From NCBI GenBank assembly GCA_037043455.1, contig JAWPHD010001227.1, forward strand, positions 1 through 64,000: DNA of 64,000 nt. The letters run 5' to 3'. Positions 10,181-21,795 of the stretch are shown here, one piece after another. Made by a program: the position numbers and the translations under genes. A model generated the notes under the pieces. That model was not told the origin of the DNA. It saw nothing but the letters and a program-made list of their open reading frames with translations, and did no database searches. How positions within the stretch are numbered: the stretch's first letter is position 1; every line of letters starts with the position of its first letter. The DNA comes from Cyrtodaria siliqua (taxonomy: Eukaryota > Mollusca > Bivalvia > Adapedonta > Hiatellidae).

Positions 10181-10435
10181 GCGAATATTGTCAATAGTTC
10201 AAGAGAACTAAAAACGTTTTAACTTGTAGATCGGTTCCTTCGTTTACTGAATTCTTTAAATGGTACACCCCTACCCCCAACTCCCTTGTGTCGTCCCCGC
10301 GAATATTGTCAATGGTTCAAGAGAACTAAAAACGTTTTAACTTGTAGATCGGTTCCTTCGTTTATTGAATTCTTTAAATGGTACACCCCTACCCCCAACT
10401 CCCTTGTGTCGTCCCCCCCCCCCCCCCCCCCCCCC
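10181..10435. repeat. 118-bp tandem duplication ending in a C23 tract
   Basis: GCGAATATTGTCAATAG starts at 10,181 and recurs at 10,299, and the two units differ at only a few positions. The second unit ends in an uninterrupted run of 23 C (10,413-10,435). Confidence 0.9.
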
Positions 10436-10920
10436 AAATTTCATTTATATTCTTCACTAAAGATTTATAATTTCCAAATATATTTTTTTCATATTTCATT
10501 CATTCTGCCTATTTAAATGATGAATTCTCTAGTTCCGTTTATTAATTTCGTTCCTTTTGTTTGTTCTGTTTATTCATTTTTTATTATATTTAAGTGCTAC
10601 TTCATCTTATCATGTTTGCAAACAATTATTCTAGTATCACTTCGTAAACGTAGCTTTTGTCATACTTCCAGCTTGTATATTGTAAACGTATCGATTAACT
10701 ACTGTTTATTATGCCATCAACTATGTACAATTAATACCATACATAGGAGAAGAACATCATAAGTATTTTACTTTCGTTCTAATCCTTGTTCTGCTATTGT
10801 GTACTGATTCCATGTTGTAATAATAATGAGAAATAAAATATGTTTAAACCACAAGAGAACTAGACATTTAAATCTTCGAACATTTAAAATACCGGCAGCC
10901 GTCCTGGATATCGAATTGAT

Positions 10921-10997
10921 CTATATTAACATACTTGCAAGCTATTGACCTAATTAGAACTATATTAACATACTTGCAAGCTACTGACCTAATTAAG
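10921..10997. repeat. 39-bp tandem duplication
   Basis: CTATATTAACATACTTGCAA begins at 10,921 and again at 10,960. The two copies are almost identical. Confidence 0.85.
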
Positions 10998-10999
10998 GA

Positions 11000-12770
11000 T
11001 CATCCATGAAGTTTGGTTAACTTTGGCAGAGAGGTTTTCGAGGAAAAGTAATTTTAAGCAAAAAATAATGACGACGAAGATTGATATACGTATTTAGAAT
11101 ATATACCAGCAAAAACTACTCTCATTTTGACGAACATGTCAATAAGGCCATAATTAAAATTGTGTGTGCTCGCCCGAACGAGACCGGTCCAAAGATCGGA
11201 CCGACTCCATTTTTTTTTTTCCGTAAAGATTTATTTATCTTTTAGTTTCATCCTGTCGGATCCGGATTTTATACGGTCCCTCATTGTCACAGAAACGTTC
11301 AAAAGCTAATCGTTAAGACTTTAGTTGCCTACCCTTATTATTAGCGAGGTGGCACTCCGTCCGTAGCGGATTCCATTGTTTGTATTATGCGTTTCATTCA
11401 CTGAGACTACAGACGAATGGTGTGCCCATCACGTAATCTGCCTAAGGCAGTAAACCTATCGCCGACAGTTCGCTGTGTCCAATGAAAAGCAAATAACGGT
11501 TTGTTACTCCACGGACATTTTCCTGCCAACCTACTTATCTGAAGTCCGGGCAAACGAAGATATTTTTAAGTGTGGCCGAAGCAAGTTGACAAATATTTCA
11601 TTAAATAATCCTTATACAAACACAAAGCACTTAAACTATAAACTAGATTTTAATCATAGAAATACAAAATATACGGTCACCCTTCAAAGCTAAGCCGGAA
11701 AACAAAACAGAAGAAATACGATAATGCGTCTAACCTTATGCGAACTGTAAAGAAAATTATCAAGTTTATGTTCTAAAAAACAGTTTAATCCTCTAGATAT
11801 TCAAAGGTAAAAGAAAAACCTAAACCTCAAGGAATAGTGGCGTGTCTACCAGATATATATGTTTCTCCAAAGAATAGAACCTATAAGACAAAACCGGTGG
11901 ATACACATAACAATTACATCATTTACAATATAAGAAGTTGCGTTTTACAACATGTAAGAACAAAGGAATGCGGTAAAATAATAAAATTACATTAGAATGC
12001 GGTAAATCGTTAAATATGAAACTTTGACACATGATGACTGTCCGCGGAAGTTTATGATAGGAAAATAAAGAAATCCGACAGGAAAATAAAGATGCATCTG
12101 CGCATTAGTACAATACAGTGGTAATAATTTCCCGTTAGTAACAAAAAACTAAAGGTCGAGTCAGTCTAAAAAAGGGTTACATAAGTGCTGTATTTGTAAC
12201 ACACGCAAATTGAGTGTGTGTTACTATAAATACATAGTTTGTCATTTCCATGACAGGCATCTTTCCGAGAAAATTGGTAAATGGTGTAAGTATGCTGATT
12301 TTAGGGGAAATATGAGCGAGATTGACAAAATGGGGAAAGAGAGCGACATTTTTGCTGTCTAGGGGAATAGTTTTTAAGGCGACACTTTCATTAAAGTATA
12401 TATTATGTATGATATCACTCAAGTATTGAATTTAGAAATTACATTAACACACACACAATGGAAAGTATGTTAATTGTATTATATTTTATTTTATTTATTT
12501 ATTTTATTTTAAGATTGGGATTTTTCTTTTCTTCATAATTTGGAAGATATACAGTATTTTACAGTTGGGAGAGGGACCGCGAATTACGGCCCACTTAAAT
12601 AGGTATAAAAAAAACTGCATGAATGTTTATTATTGGGATGTAATTACATTTTACATGAATTGATACTTTTTTATATTTCTCCATTATGTAATATATACCC
12701 TCAACTGATTCTTTTTCTTGCATATATAATTTATATTCTGCGCGTTGACGTCGCCAACTACACGCCTTTT
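11000..12770. other. unassigned non-coding stretch
   Basis: A short hairpin CGGTCC-AAAGATC-GGACCG is visible near 11,183-11,201. The GC content rises between about 11,240 and 11,470 without a sustained frame. Nothing else was recognised. Confidence 0.4.
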
Positions 12771-12779
12771 GCATGTTTA

Positions 12780-12960
12780 TTTACAATTCAATTCAAATTC
12801 TTTATTCACTTAGATTCATACATATGAACAGCATAAGCAACAGTTATAAAATACATTTATATCAATGGCGACAGATCATCAACTATAATTATAAACACGT
12901 ATACATCAGGAAACGACTATATACAAACTATCTAACAGTGCGGTTTATGGATTTATAACC
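12780..12960 (-). mobile_element. LINE-type 3' tail, copy 1
   Basis: On the minus strand the element ends AATAAAGAATTTGAATTGAA, a polyadenylation-like signal followed by short tandem units typical of CR1/L2-like 3' ends. The body (TATGAACAGCATAAGCAACA, ATGTATACATCAGGAAACGA-like) is shared with 42,478-42,690 in the same orientation. No coding region is attached. Confidence 0.6.
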
Positions 12961-13142
12961 AAAATATGAGTATACTAAAGAGTATACTAGATGTTGCAGG
13001 ATTATTATTTATAATAATAATAATAATATTAATAATATAATCATAACAATAATAATTGTTTTGTAAACATCGTTTCAGATAATTGTACAGCATGCTTATG
13101 TCTTTATACAAAAATAAAAAATTAAAGTTAACAGGTTTTTAG

Positions 13143-13460
13143 ACTAATTTCGTATTTCTGCAGTCCTACCGAAACGAAATGTAGCGCGCATTTTGTCAGT
13201 GTTATACATTTTTCGACCAAAGACGCACCGTTCTACCGAAACGAAATGTAGCACGCATTTTGTCAGTGTTATACATTTTTCGACCAAAGACGCGCCGTTC
13301 TACCGAAACGAAATGTAGCGCGCATTTTGTCAGTGTTATACATTTTTCGACCAAAGACGCACCGTTCTACCGAAACGAAATGTAGAGCGCATTATGTCAG
13401 TGTTATACATTTTTCGACCAAAGACGCACCGTTCTACCGAAAAGAAATGTAGCACTGTGT
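13143..13460. repeat. 67-bp tandem repeat, about 4.5 copies
   Basis: The unit begins CCGTTCTACCGAAACGAAAT and contains GTAGCGCGCATTTTGTCAGT and TTATACATTTTTCGACCAAA. Copies are nearly identical, with small changes such as GCGCGC to GCACGC. Confidence 0.95.
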
Positions 13461-13489
13461 TTGGTCATCCTTATTTAAATGTCTAAAGG

Positions 13490-14054
13490 GAGTTATTATA
13501 ATCTTACATCTTTATTATTGTATCCATGAATAAACTAATTGTATTGTTCCTCATACTTTTCAACTGATAATAATGATGCGAATTTCAGAATATTAGGGCG
13601 ATTATAATAGAATTTATTTATATATTCCTACCTCATTTCACTAAATTCGGGACAAATTAAAAGATAATGAATTCATCGCCTATATCATTGCAATTTACAC
13701 ATTTCTTTCGTTTACGGGTACCCCTGTCCACCTCCCTACTTCAATAGGCAAGCGATGATTTCTAATAAAAGCCATAAATCGTTTGCATAAAACGTCAGGC
13801 AATAGTTTTCTATAGTTGCTTTGTCTAAAATCTGTTTTTAACAGTTTATACATATTAGTATCTGATGTACTATCAATTTCGGTCCTCCATTTTTGAATAA
13901 AAATATATATAAACCTTTTAACCTTTGATAATGCAACTGTCATTGTTGATATCACCTCGTGACTTTTATCTTCCCCTATGTGTAAGATCAGGCTTTCCAT
14001 CACCAATTTAAAACGCGGATAACCATATCCGGTATGCAAGAAATGTGCAATCAT
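13490..14054 (-). pseudogene. LINE ORF2 C-terminal remnant
   Basis: A 119-codon frame from 14,054 to 13,695 ends ...MAFIRNHRLPIEVGRWTGVP, then PVNERNV and a stop. Beyond that, shifted frames continue with IGDEFHYLL-like, CPEFSEMR and YYNRPNILKFASLL. The order RNHRLPIExGRW, a C-x-C region, DEFHYLLxCPxF, R is the usual C-terminus of non-LTR retrotransposon polyproteins of invertebrates. Stops and frameshifts show that it is dead, and the RT domain is missing upstream. Confidence 0.75.
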
Positions 14055-14784
14055 TAATATTATTTAATTATAATTGTGCAAAGTAAATTGTTTTTACAAA
14101 TTACTAACGGTTGATTATATTGTACCAATAATAAATATCCCATCTTATAAATATCGCAAAACGTTAAAATTTCAAAATGGTATTTAATCATAAACCAAGC
14201 AGGCTTAAGGTTAGCCTGGTCCTATGCTAAGAATTCACAATTTATATAAATTATTTTAAATGTGGTTTAAAACTATTGTATTGCATTAGTTAAATTACAA
14301 AGTATGCCAATAGGAAGGGCCATACTTTCTTACAACATTAGTTACGGCCCAGTCCCTATATTTTAAATCATGCTCTGTGGTCAGTTAACTTTTGATTTGG
14401 CTGGTTATATAGCCTGGATAGTAGATCAGAAGCCTCAAAAATGATTGGCCGCTTTAATATAAAAACATTGATTATAAATGTATTATTAAGTACTATTAGA
14501 CGATAATTAGCCTAGCTTCCTAATACAATGGTACACTGCGCTCGAGGGAGGATTGTTCATTTGCATATCAATCCCATGGTTTATTGAATTGTTGAAAAGT
14601 AGGTTAAACTGAGTTAGAGTTTATTAAGTGGAAGCGAATTGTTTTTTTGATGAAAATAACCAGAGAGGTCAAGTGTTTTCGATTGTTCGATATTTGTAAA
14701 GCAAAAAGCATGTAACTGAAATGGTACGCCTACGAAAGCAAAATGATAGATTGCTATCATCAGGGCCCTATACGCTCAGTTTTC

Positions 14785-15105
14785 GTTGTATTATCATAGA
14801 GATTTTTCGCATGCAGAATGATAGGAACCAATCAGATTGCAGATCATGACATGTTTTACATACTATTTAATACTAATTTGTGGTTCGAATAACTAACCGC
14901 CTCGCTTTGGCGCAGTTGTTCAGGGAATCGTCTACCATTTGTCTACTGACCTAAGGGTTCTAGTCCCATATAAGGCAAACAATTTGAAAACCAGATTATG
15001 TTAATATATTGCCAAAATAGTATACAAAAACTACTACGGAATAAATCTGATTGGTGCCTGCGATTCTGCATGTGAGTCCTCTACATAATGATACAATGAT
15101 ACAAT
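14785..15105. mobile_element. MITE-like element 1
   Basis: Imperfect terminal inverted repeats carry CATGCAGAAT...AGGAACCAATCAGATT on the left (14,810-14,840) and the reverse complement (AATCTGATTGGTGCCTGCGA then TTCTGCATGTG) on the right (15,040-15,075). It is about 320 bp long with no coding capacity. The right end carries three AATGATAC units. Target duplications were not resolved. Confidence 0.55.
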
Positions 15106-15146
15106 GATACACTGTGATAAGATGTCAGTACATTAAAACAGATACA

Positions 15147-15413
15147 CCAAGCCTGGCATTCACCAACCATTCTTCAAACTATTCTTAGACTTGTGCTCAA
15201 GTACACATATTCCATTCACAAATATCCCCATCACCTTCAAAGATAAACAATCGTATGAAGTTGCAATTGATTAGTTTTTCTCATATTTATAAATAGCAGC
15301 TTGTTGTGAATGTTTATCCTTTAGACTTTTAGAAATATTTGTGATTGAAATTTGCATACTTGGGCTTAAATCCAAGAATATTCTCAAGAATGGTTGGTGA
15401 ATTCAAGGCGTGG
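15147..15413. mobile_element. MITE-like element 2
   Basis: Terminal inverted repeats of about 55 bp: ATTCACCAACCATTCTTCAA on the left (15,158-15,177) against the complement of TCAAGAATGGTTGGTGAAT on the right (15,384-15,402). Outside these, CCAAGCCTGGC pairs with GTCCACGCCTTGA-like sequence less well. The interior is AT-rich and non-coding. Confidence 0.65.
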
Positions 15414-15649
15414 CGTCTACATTGATGAGGGGTATGTATCCGTTGTAACTATATTATAGAAACGAAACAGCATGTATAGACGATTGTTTTAAACAAAAAC
15501 GTGGATTAAATTACAGATACAGTATTGCAGTGTGTCCCTTTAAACAAGCTATTTTACGAACGTATAGAATGCGTGTCCATGTTTGTCGCAGACAATATTG
15601 AGTCAGAATCAGGTGTGCTCTCATTGATAGAGGAGCGCTCATATCTGTA

Positions 15650-15821
15650 ATGACCCGTGTGTTATTACATTCCTTGGCATGTATTACGTTGAGTTCTGTC
15701 TGGCCCGCTTGGGGTTACACCCTTGTGTACACCATTGACGAGTGCAAACATCAATATCACGGTGGCGAAACCACTGACATTTTCAAATGGTTCACGACAA
15801 AACAAAAATCATGTATGTCAG
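15650..15821 (+). CDS. possible first exon of a secreted protein, unknown
   Basis: An ATG starts MTRVLLHSLACITLSSVWPA, a good signal peptide with a hydrophobic core and a likely cleavage near WPAWG-YTL. Then comes a Cys-containing stretch (YTIDECKHQYHGGETTDIFK, later SCMS). A strong donor G|GTATGT follows at 15,821/15,822 and leaves phase 1. The pattern is that of a leader exon of an extracellular protein, but no following exon was found and the family is not recognised. It could be a stranded or dead exon. Confidence 0.35.
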
Positions 15822-18585
15822 GTATGTTTTTGCTTCACAAATTTCGTAATGTTTAACGAGTTTTGTTTCCTCTACGAAGTGGGCCATTGCAAAAGGCCGT
15901 TTGATTGATCCAGTACTTTCTGAGGTTAGCAGTCCCAAAATGTACATGTTCTTACGATTTTTGTTCATTTCCAAACTGCGAGAGGGCTATTTCAGTACTG
16001 AATAAATCCACTTAAATGTTGCGGCCGAGGAAATGTTTGTCTATCATATTACCTTCAAAACGGCATTTCTAGATTTGCCTTACTGTCAAATAATTAATGT
16101 ATTATTTGCTTTGTCGTCGAAATTAACTGGAAAAAGTTGGTGGTCTCCTCCACGATAAAAAATTACCTTCAGCTATAGCTCAAAATGTGCCGTAAAACAC
16201 AATTCATCTGACAAACCTATACCATACAATGTTCGGTATATATTAGCCAGCCTCTTATCTGAACTGAAGACTGTGATGCTTTTACTCTAAGCGAAAATGT
16301 TAATGAATTTGTTCATTATATCTAAAAACTAGAAGCACGCAGCTAGCTTTAAAAACAAACATACAAAATATTGCATAAACAAAAAGTTAGCTTATAGTGG
16401 AGAAAGAGAAGCAAAAGAAGAGGAAAAGAAAAATCTTTCAAGATTAAAAAATAAAATAGTTTAAATAACTTTACAATCAAGATTCGTATATAATAATGCA
16501 TGCTATGTGTATCCATTAAGAATGTTACACAAAAACTATTCCTACCTTAAGTTATGCCTGTCTCTGTCCCTCATTTAACATTTATACTTTCATGTAACAT
16601 TTATCCTTGTTTTCCTGTATTTAAACTGGATTTATTTAAACACGGGAAATACCCTATGCTTTTGCCGAAAAGTCATTTTTGCGGGGTTTCTATAAATTAC
16701 TTTGACGTAAATGCAGTAACTTTATTTTTGGGAATGTTTTTGGACACGTGCCAAATCTGACACATCCACTTACGAAGGCAGGACACGTTAAGGGGACTGG
16801 GGGTGATTCGAAAGCTTCGTGGGTGTCAGACCAAATATGGATACAACCATCATAATGTGTTTAAGATTCGATTTCATTGCGCCTATGCACTAACCTAGGA
16901 CCGACCTATTATCTGTATGATTAAATTATTGTAATAAAATAGTTTGGTTTGGAAAACTAGAAGACTCGGCCAGTTCTGTTGTAATATTCATTAATAGTAA
17001 TTCATATGATGCTGTAAACATTATTTGTGTGTGCTCGAAGTACGCTTTTATGTACCTATATGTACAGATGTTAGCCATATAATCGCCGTTTTAATTGATA
17101 TTTATGATTTAGCAAAAAACGAAGCCAAGTCGTCGATCTTTCCAGAACGAATAGTTGCATTAACAATATTTAACCGGAAGGTAACTCGCGTAATGTAATG
17201 CATAAATACATTTGATATGAAACTGAAGCACTTTATGAAGGTCTTAATTTTTTATTTTGACTGATACCAATCACTCTTCTAGATCGCCTCCAGTCCCTTT
17301 AAGTCGTTAACGACTTTTAATAAATTAAAATGAAACAAGCATACATAGATGTATCCACTTTTGATTCTTTATTCAGTTATACAATTACCTTAATTGTAAT
17401 TGTGATTGTAAATAAAGGATTTTCATTTAAAAGAAAAGTACGTAAGTCAATATCTTTCATAATTTTCAAATTGTTTGTAGTTTTTTATTGATCATAATAA
17501 AATCAATTGTCAGTTTCTAATACTTAAGTATGTTGGCTGGGCAAGTTTTGACATCTTCAAGTCTAAACATTTTATTTTTTAAATCATAGTTTTATTTGAC
17601 AACAAAATTGTTTCATTTTTTGCATTCTAGTAGATATGGATATAATGTAGGATTTGAGATGGTAATATACCAAATTTTAAGCAAATGTTTTTTTTTCATA
17701 TTTTTTCCGTCATTTGTGCTCATTTTTTGTTGTCAACAAAATAGGGGGTATGGGTAGCTGTGAGTAGAATTTATCATTTTGCTATAGAATAAATCAGATT
17801 TTTGTGTTTCAGTAGTGGAATACATATATAAAAGTAGATACTGAGCTAATTTTATTTTCAATCTCCATGTCAATATTGTGTGTACAGTGTTTTACATTGT
17901 AAATGTCAAAATAACTCCAAAATGGGTGTAATTTAAAGAATTTTTAATAAAAAATCATTAGAAGCCTGGTGACCTATATATTTTTTTACTTGTTTTGAAA
18001 GAAATGTCATAGGACCTTGACATATACAAGTTTAAAAAAAAGTTGATCATTAGAACATAATATTTTATCTTGAATTAATTGTTCGGTAAAAAAAAAAGTG
18101 GGTGGGGTACGGTCCATGTATGTTTGCTTTTTAAAGTAAAAAGACGAATGAGGATTACAACTGTTTTTGTATGATTTGAAAGATATGTATATATGCAATC
18201 GAAAATTAATTGTTGTTTTTCAATAAACCTAATGTTATGAAAACAATTGTGAAAATGTCCAATGACTATATTTTTCCTCTTTTTAGTGAAATTTTGAAGT
18301 TAGAAATATGTGCCTTCTTCAATGACGTCTAGTGGGCAAAAAAGTGTGGTGACCTAGCCTTTTTTTGATAATTTTGTATCTAAATTATACCAAAGAAGCT
18401 TTAAATATGCATTTGAAAAAATCTCATCACTACATCCTTTCCCAGCCAACCTCCTTAAGAGTTTCAATGGACATACACCGTTTTAATTCGTTATTTCCTT
18501 TTTCACTTGTAATTATAAAAAAAATACAACTTTTATATGAAATGACAATATTTGATGATTTACATGTATTAGTAACAGAGACTAT
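15822..18585. other. unassigned AT-rich stretch
   Basis: No second exon for the leader at 15,650 was found. Several T-rich runs and short frames are present, none protein-like. There is no recognisable RNA or repeat. Confidence 0.4.
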
Positions 18586-18589
18586 AACT

Positions 18590-19175
18590 ACCAGTTATCG
18601 GAAGTTATATTATGGCAGACAGATGAAATGGGAATGCTAAAGAAAATAGAGTATGGTTTCATCGGGTTGGTTGACATTGCCTTTGTATTTGCACAATTGT
18701 AAATCATTTAATTGAAGAAGAAAAAAACTGTCAGAATGACTGGTGTACTCTAACGACCAGTTATCGGAAGTTAGAGTATGACAGACATATGAAGTGGGCA
18801 TGCTAAAAAACAAATAGAGTATGGTTTCATCGGATTGGTTGACATTTCCTTTGTATTTGCACAATTGTAAATCATTTAATTGAAGAAAAAAAACTGTAAG
18901 AATGACTGGTGTACTCTGACGACCAGTTATTGGAAGTTAGAGTATGACAGACATATGAAATGGGCATGCTAAAACACATATATAGTATGGTCTCATCAGA
19001 TTGGTTGACATTTCCTTTGTATTTGCACAATTGTAAATCATTTAATTGAAGAAACATAATCTGTCGGAATGACTGGTTTCTCTACCGACCAGTTATCGGA
19101 AGTTAGAGTATGGTAGACAAATGAAATAGACATGCTACAAAATAATAGATTATGGTCTCATCACGTTGGTTTATT
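18590..19175. repeat. 166-bp tandem repeat, about 3.5 copies
   Basis: ACCAGTTATCGGAAGTTA marks successive units at about 18,590, 18,756, 18,922 and 19,087, giving periods of 166, 166 and 165 bp. Each unit contains CACAATTGTAAATCATTTAA and GGTTGACATTnCCTTTGTAT. Minus-strand frames across it (CKYKGNVNQxDETILY repeats) follow from the repeat and are not taken as a gene. Confidence 0.9.
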
Positions 19176-19379
19176 TTAAACACATGATGTTTAATTCAGC
19201 ACACTCGATACTTTTGGAAAACCCGATGTATAAATAGACGATGACTCATTGCTACGCTGGACTTTGAACCCTACTGTTCAAATCACTCGCTGTTGTTTAA
19301 GCCCCTCCTGTCAATAATGCCCCGACGAAGCTCCAGCTGTCAATTATGCCCCTAAATGGCGAAAAAAGAAAAACAAATC

Positions 19380-19830
19380 AGAAAAAAACTTTTTTTGTTA
19401 TATTATATTTCTGTATAGAATAGACATGTATACAAACATCAAAACATATTTAAAAAAAAATAAAAACCGTACACCAAAACAATCCTACCCAAAATTCCTA
19501 CCCCATAGTGGTCTCTTACATGGGGTATGATTGCTTTTGACTATGGTCTCTTACATGGTGAATGCTTGTTTTTGACTATGGTCTCTTACACGGCGTCGAA
19601 TTGTTTTTCACTATGGTCTCTTACATGGGGTAGGATTGTTTCTGGTGTACAGTTTTTCATTCATTGATATGCTCTGATGTTGTGCTCTGCTGTTGTACAT
19701 GTCTACTACAGTCTCTTACATGGGGTAGGAATTTTGGTGTACAGTTTTGCAATTATTTGATATGTTTTGATATTTGTATACAAGTCTAGACAAAAACAAA
19801 CAATCAGATTTTTTGATTTTTTTAAGATCT
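19380..19830. mobile_element. foldback element with 35-bp internal repeats
   Basis: Outer arms are inverted: GACATGTATACAAACATCAA...GTACACCAAAAC...AATTCCTACCCCAT on the left (19,423-19,508) against ATGGGGTAGGAATTTTGGTG...TATACAAGTCTAGAC on the right (19,720-19,790). Between them GTCTCTTACA recurs every 35 bp (19,511, 19,546, 19,581, 19,616) within ACTATGGTCTCTTACATGGG units. Inverted arms made partly of subrepeats are typical of Foldback-type DNA elements. Confidence 0.65.
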
Positions 19831-20802
19831 TTTTGTCTTTAAAGATTTTTTTAGGTCCAAACGCGTTCCTTCAACCTCTGTTTCAATACCGTTCTTCTAG
19901 TTACAATTGATTGCAAATCGGGTCCTGATATGGTCTGGGATGTCGTGTTCTAAGGTGGATATAATATATCAGCATGGAATGTCTTCGATTCCTAGCACAC
20001 ATTCTCTAATTCACAAAAAGTGGAGTATACATCTGTCATGATGCTATGCATAACGTTCACGCAATAACTTTCACGCACAGTGCCGTAACCAGACATAAAC
20101 TGACACCGAGGCAAAGAAATATATTGGGTGAGAAGTGGGTCGTGTGTCGGGGAGGGCAAGGGCATATCCGTGGAGTATGGGTGCACCAGGCTAAAATCTG
20201 AAAAGTAATAATTATATGCATATAGTAAGCTTTTGTTGGTTGGGGTGTACAGGTGGTAGTGGGATGGGTCTAGGGGCGGTTCCAGTGCGGGCACCGGGAG
20301 CACCCCTACCTAAAATCTGAAACGTATGTACTTTGATTGTTCTTTGGTTGTTAGTTAGGCAGTGGGGTGGGGACATGGGCGGATCCAGTTTGCATAAATC
20401 CATAAAATAAAGTCTTCTTACATTAGAAACAATCTGGGGAGCATGCACCCTCCTCAGGGGCGGATAAAGGATTTGACATTGGGGGTGGAGCGCAAGTTAA
20501 AAAAAAACAAGTTATAACCAAAACACACGCACTCACGCACGCACTCAAGTTAAGGGGTGATGCGCAACTTTAAAAAACACTATTTACAGCCAACCCACAA
20601 CCACTGCCCCCTCCCCTCAAAAAACACAAACAACACTCAACAGCAACAACAACAAAAAACACAAAACACAAAACAACAACTATTTTTGTCACATAATGCG
20701 TACAAGTCACATATTGCATATTAAGTTTTGACGCATTATATGAATAATCACATTCGCCTCCTATTTAATAATTAGGAAGTAGTAACGGCTTAGGAAATAA
20801 AC

Positions 20803-20870
20803 AGTAGGCGAATGTGAGAATACATACAGGGGAGAAGCCATATAAATCAAATATATTAAGCCATTCTGGT
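20803..20870 (+). pseudogene. C2H2 zinc-finger linker relic
   Basis: One frame reads NVRIHTGEKPYKSNILSHSG after a stop. H-x-HTGEKPYK is the canonical linker between C2H2 zinc fingers, but the Cys pairs are gone. The mirrored arm repeats it near 32,945-32,990. Confidence 0.5.
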
Positions 20871-21299
20871 ATATTTCGTTAAATGATAGCAAGTGATAAT
20901 GTCTAGGTGATGTGATAGATATCCTGATAAGAGAAATACGATGTCTCTGTCATCTGTTAACTTTCATTTTGTTCCCCGTGAGGTTGCGGGGTAGACCCCC
21001 CTCCCCCACCACCACCACCCCCACACACATTCATTTTGTCATTTTTTATCATGCCCATCATGACACCGCGTATGCAAACATGGAAACGTGGCTCCATCGT
21101 AAATGGAGTGTCTACTATAGAATTTCCAGCAATTCTGCAGTTTTGCAGGTAAGAAGGTTCTAGGCCCAATCTTCATATATTATCTGGATGTAAATGGAGG
21201 ATGAGCCTGGCACGTTCGTTCCTGTTAGGCGCCATATAAACGTTCATGTGTTGTTGCTCCTTAAAACACAAATCAATTCAATTAACTTTTTTAAACAGT

Positions 21300-21350
21300 A
21301 GTCGAATGTGAGTATGCATACAGGAGAGAAGCCATATAAGCTACATACAT
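21300..21350 (+). pseudogene. C2H2 zinc-finger linker relic
   Basis: SNVSMHTGEKPYKLHTLR can be read, preceded by a stop. It starts with the same AGTnGnCGAATGTGAG lead as the copy at 20,803. A weaker version (EYTGEIPYY) lies at 21,598-21,630. Confidence 0.5.
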
Positions 21351-21795
21351 TAAGATATTAGGCGATGTGAGAGATGTTTCTATTGTCCTTTAATATTCCG
21401 AATATGCCTATAGTTACTCATTTAGCAAAGTAGAAGTTACTAGTGCTAATTAACTGCTATACCAGCCGCAGTTACGCTTTAATAGTGGATATGAATGTGT
21501 ATGCTCTTTTTTAATTAAAATTTCCTAAGCAGTTACTACTTTCTAATTAGAAGTAGAAGTTACTAGTGCCTTGGAATTAACTGAACTATTAGCCGATACA
21601 TTGAGTATACAGGAGAAATACCATATTATACCATTTAACGAAATAAAAACTTAATATATGTCACTTATTTGGATTTTATCCTGCATGAATACACACATTC
21701 GCCTACTGTTTAAAATAATTACACTTAAAGGGTGTTAGAGACATCTCTCACATCGCCTAGACATTACCACTTACTATTTTTTATAAATATCAATA

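Larger units (their letters stand above)
20171..21776 (+). repeat. left arm of a large inverted repeat
   Basis: This arm matches the reverse complement of 32,101-33,541, at an identity I judge to be about 95%. Examples: TGGAGTATGGGTGCAC at the outer end; a GT/CA-rich block with CCACCACCACC near 21,010; and TGTCTAGGCGATGTGAGAG reversed at the inner end. About 100 bp of AC-rich sequence (20,608-20,700) is present only in this arm. Three GGGGCGGnTCCAG-like motifs in the outer 300 bp (20,271, 20,374, 20,456) resemble hAT-type termini; this is a guess. No transposase frame was seen. Confidence 0.85.

Noticed and set aside
18637..19057. Minus-strand frames repeating CKYKGNVNQxDETILY
   Set aside because: The repetition comes from the 166-bp tandem repeat. 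Unit lengths of 166 bp break the frame between copies.
20912..21169. Overlapping frames on both strands of the inverted arms, including one with a run of nine glycines
   Set aside because: The glycine run comes from a GGT/GGG simple repeat. The same frames appear in both arms only because the arms are duplicates.
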